From NCBI GenBank assembly GCA_021788795.1, contig JAJYKG010000058.1, positions 1-10,272 on the forward strand: a stretch of DNA of 10,272 nucleotides, read 5' to 3'. The notes under the pieces are model-generated. The model searched no databases, was not told the DNA's origin, and worked only from the letters and a program-made list of their open reading frames with translations. Source of the DNA: Thermoplasmata archaeon (GTDB lineage Archaea > Thermoplasmatota > Thermoplasmata > RBG-16-68-12). Each line of letters begins with the position of its first letter. Position 1 is the first letter of the stretch. Shown piece by piece: positions 6,988 through 10,272 of this stretch. The position numbers were made by a program, and so were the translations under genes.

Positions 6988-6996
6988 CTATTTAAC
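6988..6996 (-). promoter_or_regulatory. TATA box for the 126-residue gene
   Basis: The minus strand reads GTTAAATAG, the most A+T-rich spot in this gap and a good archaeal TATA match. Its centre at 6992 is 28 bases from the ATG at 6964, which predicts transcription starting at or within about three bases of the start codon. No ribosome-binding site is seen, in line with a leaderless mRNA. Confidence 0.6.
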
Positions 6997-7039
6997 GCTG
7001 CGGCCGCGTCCGGAGGCGAGAGGAGAGGCAAAGCGGCAA

Positions 7040-7047
7040 CCTTAAGG
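7040..7047 (+). promoter_or_regulatory. Weak TATA-like box for the thiDN-glycosyltransferase operon
   Basis: CCTTAAGG, in an otherwise G+C-rich gap, is centred about 27.5 bases before the thiDN ATG at 7071. This is the same spacing as the aRF1 and 126-residue-gene boxes, so a leaderless transcript is likely. The match to a canonical archaeal TATA box is weak. The leader is far too short to hold a TPP riboswitch. Confidence 0.45.
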
Positions 7048-7070
7048 GGGGACGCCACTTCGTCGCGGCG

Positions 7071-8342
7071 ATGCGGACGGCCCTGACGATCGCGGGCAGC
7101 GACTCCGGGGGCGGAGCGGGCATCCAGGCCGACCTGAAGTCCTTCGCCGCCGCGGGTGTCCACGGGACGTCCGTGATCACGTGCGTGACCGCGCAGAACA
7201 CGAAGGCGGTCACCTCCATCTTCCCCCTCCCCGCCGCGGAGATCCGCGCCCAGATCCGGGCCGTGCTCGACGACTTCGACGTCCGCGGCGCGAAGACCGG
7301 GATGCTGTACTCCGCGGAGATCGTCCGGATCGTGGCCGAGGAGCTCCGGGGCACGTCCTTCCCCCTCGTGGTCGATCCCGTCATGGTCGCGACGGTCGGG
7401 GCGCGGCTGGACCGGGAGGACTTCCGCGACGCCCTCGTGGAGCACCTGCTCCCGCGCGCGGACCTCGTGACGCCGAACCGCAACGAGGCGGAGAAGCTCT
7501 CCGGCCGGACCCTGGAGGGGCTCGGGGACATGGAGGCCGCGGCGCGCGCGATCCGGGACCTCGGGCCCCGCGCGGTGCTCGTCAAGGGCGGCCACGTGGC
7601 CGGGGAGCTCGTGGACGTGCTCTACGACGGCGTCCGGATGCGGCACCTGCGGAGCTTCCGCTACCCCAAGGAGTTGCACGGCGCCGGCTGCACCCTCGCC
7701 GCGTCCATCGCCGCCTATCGGGCTCAGGGCCAGCCCCTGCTCGAGGCCGTGCAGTCGGCCCGCCGCCGCGTGGCCTCGGGCTTCCTCACCTCGTACCGCG
7801 CAGGCCGCGGCGTGGAGATCATCAACTCCTCCTTCCGGGAGGACCGCTACGGGGTGTGGCGGGCCCTCATGGAGGCAAGCCCCCGATTGTCAACCATCGT
7901 CCCTCCCCGCCTGCGGCCACGGCGGGGGCCGGAGATGCTCTTCGCCCTCCCGGGCGCGACCTCGGCGGCGGACGTGTGCGCATGGAGGCGGGCGGAGGGC
8001 GCCGCGACCTTCGGGGTGACGCCCGCAGAAGCGCGCGTCCCCCTGGCGGTCCTCCATGTCAACCCGACCTTGCGGGCATCGGCAACCTTAAAGTATCCCG
8101 CGAAAAATGCCAGCCGGTTCGCGTCCGGACGCCCGGGCACCTTGGTCCTCGGGCCCGAGACGCGCCAGGGGCGGCCCCCGGACGGCCGGATCGAGCGGGC
8201 CATCGTGGAGGCGGGGACGCCCGTGGACGTCCTCGTGGACGCGGCGCACGGAGGCAGTGACACGACTCTTCGAGTCTTCGGCGAGGATCCTGGGCGGGTC
8301 CTGCACAAGCTCCGCCCCGTCCTCCGGGCGGCGAGGGCATGA
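7071..8342 (+). CDS. thiDN: ThiD-ThiN fusion: HMP(-P) kinase with a divergent ThiN domain
   Basis: The ThiD half (about 1-255) phosphorylates hydroxymethylpyrimidine and its monophosphate for thiamine synthesis. It keeps GSDSGGGAGIQAD (9-21), VDPVMVATVGARL (101-113), VTPNRNEAEKL (133-143), VKGGH (171-175) and the anion-hole loop HGAGCTLAAS (203-212) with Cys207. The ThiN half (about 265-420) should join HMP-PP and thiazole phosphate into thiamine phosphate. Its fold is recognisable (MLFALPGATSAADVCAW at 289-305, TLRVFGEDPGRVLHKL at 399-414). However, the places where I expect FGASxH, NIRY and GKEP-type motifs read FGVTPAE (314-320), TLKY (339-342) and HGGSDTT (393-399). The domain may be inactive or have become a ligand sensor. 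Start ATG 7071 fits the family N-terminus MRTALTIAGSDS. The stop overlaps the glycosyltransferase start as ATGA. The ThiD call is firm; ThiN activity is doubtful. Confidence 0.92.
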   Translation: MRTALTIAGSDSGGGAGIQADLKSFAAAGVHGTSVITCVTAQNTKAVTSIFPLPAAEIRAQIRAVLDDFDVRGAKTGMLYSAEIVRIVAEELRGTSFPLVVDPVMVATVGARLDREDFRDALVEHLLPRADLVTPNRNEAEKLSGRTLEGLGDMEAAARAIRDLGPRAVLVKGGHVAGELVDVLYDGVRMRHLRSFRYPKELHGAGCTLAASIAAYRAQGQPLLEAVQSARRRVASGFLTSYRAGRGVEIINSSFREDRYGVWRALMEASPRLSTIVPPRLRPRRGPEMLFALPGATSAADVCAWRRAEGAATFGVTPAEARVPLAVLHVNPTLRASATLKYPAKNASRFASGRPGTLVLGPETRQGRPPDGRIERAIVEAGTPVDVLVDAAHGGSDTTLRVFGEDPGRVLHKLRPVLRAARA

Positions 8343-9484
8343 AGATCGCCCTCTTCACGGACAGCTACCTGCCCACCGTGGACGGCGTGGTCACGTCCGT
8401 GCTCACGACGCGGCGGCAGCTCGAGGCGGACGGCCACGAGGTCGTCGTCTTCGCGCCCGAGGACCCGCGGCACCCCATCCGGCGCGAGGCGAACACGATT
8501 TTCGTGCGGGCCCGCGAGCTGCGGAACTACCCGGGGTACCGCTTCGCGATGCTCCCGGGCCGCGAGGTCGACCAGGTCAAGGAGATGGGCATCGACGTGA
8601 TCCACATCCACGGCGTCGGGACCGTGGGGATCAAAGGCCTCTGGGCGTCCTGGCAGGCGCGGATCCCGAGCGTCCAGACGTTCCACACGATGATCCAGGA
8701 CACGCTCCCCTTCTACTCGCCGTTCGGCATCAATCTCCACGTGCTGGAGCGAGGCCTGCGCCTCTACCTGCGTGTCTTCCTGCGGAAGTCCACGGGCGTC
8801 GTCGTCCCGAGCCGCGCAATCCTGGACGAGATCCTCGCGCTCTCGCCGCAGGCGCCCATCGCGGACGTCATCCCGACCGGCGTCGACCCGGACCGCTTCT
8901 CTCCCTCCGTCTCCGGCAAGAGCATCCGGACCAAGTGGGGGCTGAACGGCAGCGACGTCATCCTGCACGTCGGCCGGATCGCTCCGGAGAAGAACCTCGG
9001 CACGGTCATCCACGCGTTCCCGCGCATCCAGGAGAAAGACCCGGACGCGAAGCTCCTCGTCGTCGGTTCGGGGCCGTGGCTCGAGCGGTACTACGACCTC
9101 GTGCGGCACATGGGCCTCACGGGGGACGTCATCTTCACGGGCTTCGTGCCCGACGCGGACCTGCCGCGGTACTATGCCGCGGCGGACGCCTTCGCCATCG
9201 CGTCCAGGTTCGAGACCCAGGGCCTCGTCGTCCTGGAGGCCCTCGCCGCGGGCTGCCCGGTCGCGGGGGCGGACTACCGGGCCATCCCGGAGTTCGTCCA
9301 CCAGGGGGAGAACGGCTACCTCTTCAACCCCTCCGACGGGAAGGGGTGCGCGGACGCGGTCCTCCAGTGCCTCGAGCACCGGGACGCGCTGCGGGCCGCT
9401 GCGCGCGCGAGCGCGCTCCCGTTCTCCGTGGCGAAGTGCACGCGCCGCCTCGAGTCCGTGTACGAGCGCCTGCAGACCGTCTGA
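8339..9484 (+). CDS. GT4-family glycosyltransferase, diacylglycerol-glucosyltransferase-like
   Basis: A GT-B-fold retaining glycosyltransferase of 381 residues. The N-terminal Rossmann half starts MKIALFTDSYLPTVDGV, whose substrate-side loop is typical of the GT4 lipid/sugar transferases. IHIHG (88-92) and QTFHT (113-117) follow. The donor-binding half has VIPTGVDPDRF (177-187), LHVGRIAPEKN (209-219) and VGSGP (242-246). The EX7E signature is Glu292 to Glu300 in FETQGLVVLEA, which is characteristic of the diacylglycerol glucosyltransferase-like subgroup. No membrane helix is evident; such enzymes act at the inner face of the membrane. The likely acceptor here is an archaeal diether lipid or a glycan precursor, and the sugar donor cannot be read from sequence. 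The ATG overlaps the thiDN stop as ATGA, suggesting coupling although no pathway link to thiamine is known to me. No terminator is obvious after the TGA at 9482-9484. Confidence 0.92.
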   Translation: MKIALFTDSYLPTVDGVVTSVLTTRRQLEADGHEVVVFAPEDPRHPIRREANTIFVRARELRNYPGYRFAMLPGREVDQVKEMGIDVIHIHGVGTVGIKGLWASWQARIPSVQTFHTMIQDTLPFYSPFGINLHVLERGLRLYLRVFLRKSTGVVVPSRAILDEILALSPQAPIADVIPTGVDPDRFSPSVSGKSIRTKWGLNGSDVILHVGRIAPEKNLGTVIHAFPRIQEKDPDAKLLVVGSGPWLERYYDLVRHMGLTGDVIFTGFVPDADLPRYYAAADAFAIASRFETQGLVVLEALAAGCPVAGADYRAIPEFVHQGENGYLFNPSDGKGCADAVLQCLEHRDALRAAARASALPFSVAKCTRRLESVYERLQTV

Positions 9485-9730
9485 GCCGGTCCAGCATGGC
9501 GTTTCGGATCCCGGGCCAATGATCTTGGAGGCACACCGTTCGTCCATCAGCCGGCGACGATGACATGCCGTTTACCCTTCTCGAAGAATCCACCCTCGAC
9601 ACGGAGGGCGGGAGCCCGGTCTGACATCCGTCCAAGTAGAGGATTGTTCGCACGAAAGGGCGCGGCTCCTCTGGGGAACCCCGCAAAGACGATCAGGGAC
9701 GGGTTGACATTCGATATCGACGAGCATCGG
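9485..9730. other. Low-coding intergenic stretch with lower G+C
   Basis: No convincing gene is seen here. Base composition is near 58-60% G+C by eye, against roughly 65-73% in the lines of the core genes that I counted. A minus-strand reading frame at 9547-9771 (74 codons from an ATG at 9771) gives an amphipathic-looking peptide ending FFEKGKRHVIVAG. It overlaps the end of the next minus-strand gene in another frame and may be a decayed or frameshifted remnant. There is no T-rich terminator for the glycosyltransferase and no tRNA-like fold that I could find. Confidence 0.4.
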
Positions 9731-10272
9731 CTACGCAGCGGCCGATCGGGTAGCTTCCCGATAAGTCCCATGGGCAACCGACACCGCGATGTTAGAGTAG
9801 GCGTCCACGATGTTGCGGCAATATGCGGCATACGGTCCGGGCCGGTCCAGGATCCGATACACGTGCCGATCCACGGCAATTCGCGCAACACCGCGGGGGT
9901 CTACCCGTAGCACGGTCTGGCCGAAGGGGAGGATGAGCACGGACCAGAAGTGCGGCAGACCATGGAGCCGCGCGATCCGGATTGTGAGGTGTCCGCGCCG
10001 AGCGTGGGCCATCGTCACAAGATGGCGCCGTCGCAGGAACGAGGCGAATCGAGCCGGGTCCGGGAAACGCTCCGGACCGAGGTCGATATCGACCGAGGTC
10101 GGGCGGTCTGCCGTGACATGGGTCCCTTGCATCGCTGCCAGCAAGATCGGGTGGATGAAGTCGAAGGGTTCTTTTCCAAAGCTGGCGAATACAACCATGA
10201 AGAGCATCACGACGCTTGCTAGGCCCAGAAGGATTGCGGCCGCGACAGGGCCGCACACAAGATACAGAACGC
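9731..10272 (-). CDS. Membrane-anchored protein of unknown function, 5' end possibly outside the window
   Basis: The minus-strand frame runs from the right edge to a TAG at 9731-9733. A GTG at 10258 would give 175 residues, but the frame stays open to the window edge, so the true start may lie outside. One strong hydrophobic helix is at about 4-27 from that GTG (VAAAILLGLASVVMLFMVVF), followed by a soluble domain of about 145 residues that is rich in Arg and His. It has an alpha/beta pattern: SVDIDLGPERFPDPARF at 55-71, then HLTIRIARLHGLPHFWSVLIL at 90-110, then RVDPRGVARIAVDRHVYRIL at 118-137. No known motif is recognised. Orientation would be one helix at the N-terminus with the rest on one side of the membrane. 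Codon use is less G+C-biased than in the core genes, hinting at a different origin. Reality of the gene is likely but unproven. Confidence 0.55.
   Translation of the reverse strand, partial: VLYLVCGPVAAAILLGLASVVMLFMVVFASFGKEPFDFIHPILLAAMQGTHVTADRPTSVDIDLGPERFPDPARFASFLRRRHLVTMAHARRGHLTIRIARLHGLPHFWSVLILPFGQTVLRVDPRGVARIAVDRHVYRILDRPGPYAAYCRNIVDAYSNIAVSVAHGTYREATRSAAA
10075..10101. repeat. Short direct repeat flanking a 14-bp palindrome
   Basis: GACCGAGGTCG occurs at 10075-10085 and again at 10091-10101. Between and overlapping them is GGTCGATATCGACC (10081-10094), a perfect palindrome. The element lies inside the predicted coding region of the minus-strand membrane protein. It could be an accident of codons for the VDIDLG stretch or a protein-binding site. 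Confidence 0.3.

Noticed and set aside
7015..7070. TPP riboswitch upstream of thiDN
   Set aside because: The gap is short, lacks the conserved thi-box bases, and the promoter spacing leaves no leader to hold an aptamer.
8080..8092. Internal TATA-like CTTAAAGTAT in thiDN, sharing a 12-base word with the thiDN promoter
   Set aside because: A repeated 12-mer is expected by chance in 10 kb. The site is about 250 bases from the next gene start and encodes the TLKY residues of the ThiN domain.
7847..9547. A 566-codon minus-strand frame, and the plus-strand frame 8107-9522, over thiDN and the glycosyltransferase
   Set aside because: Both are shadows of the GT4 frame and the thiDN tail; neither shows a domain. 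The GT4 frame has a full set of family motifs.
9560..9910. Plus-strand frame of 116 codons
   Set aside because: No ribosome site or promoter, no domain, and most of it is antisense to the more protein-like minus-strand frame. It cannot be excluded but is not supported.
1..10272. tRNA or rRNA genes, CRISPR arrays, insertion sequences and toxin-antitoxin or defence modules
   Set aside because: None seen on either strand: no repeat-spacer pattern, transposase motifs, terminal inverted repeats or tRNA-like T-arm and acceptor pairs.

Overview
This is a high-G+C archaeal chromosome segment, most likely from an uncultured euryarchaeon of the Thermoplasmatota type. The domain call is firm: the window has an aRF1 release factor with NIKS and GGQ motifs, an archaeal-type UMP kinase, an HVGR-type arginyl-tRNA synthetase and a ThiD-ThiN fusion. 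Archaeal TATA boxes lie about 27-28 bases upstream of several start codons. The lineage call is softer and is inferred from the gene set, base composition and secreted PKD proteins.

Layout, left to right. (1) 1-1737 (+): the C-terminal part of a large surface protein with PKD-like and CARDB-like Ig-fold domains, many N-glycosylation sequons, one C-terminal membrane anchor and a charged cytoplasmic tail. It ends in a T-rich archaeal terminator. (2) 1778-4722 (-): a two-gene translation operon, aRF1 followed by argS, coupled by a TGATG overlap. (3) 4723-4847: a compact divergent promoter region in which both promoters carry a CGAAC element next to the TATA box. (4) 4848-6571 (+): pyrH, a small two-helix membrane protein with winged-helix-like and zinc-ribbon parts, and thpR. 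The middle gene lacks a standard start codon able to include its first membrane helix; an ACG sits where the start should be. (5) 6584-6964 (-): a 126-residue protein of unknown family, convergent with thpR and divergent from thiDN. (6) 7071-9484 (+): thiDN and a GT4 glycosyltransferase, overlapping by ATGA. The ThiN domain looks degenerate at its expected active-site motifs. (7) 9485-10272: lower G+C, weak coding signal, and a partial membrane protein on the minus strand running off the right edge.

Most of the window is housekeeping: translation termination, tRNA charging, pyrimidine nucleotides, RNA end processing, thiamine and surface or lipid glycosylation. I see no CRISPR array, insertion sequence, tRNA or rRNA, and no obvious new multi-gene system. 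The points most worth a second look are the missing start codon at 5544, the eroded ThiN domain fused to an intact ThiD, the unknown 126-residue gene, and the compositionally distinct right end.
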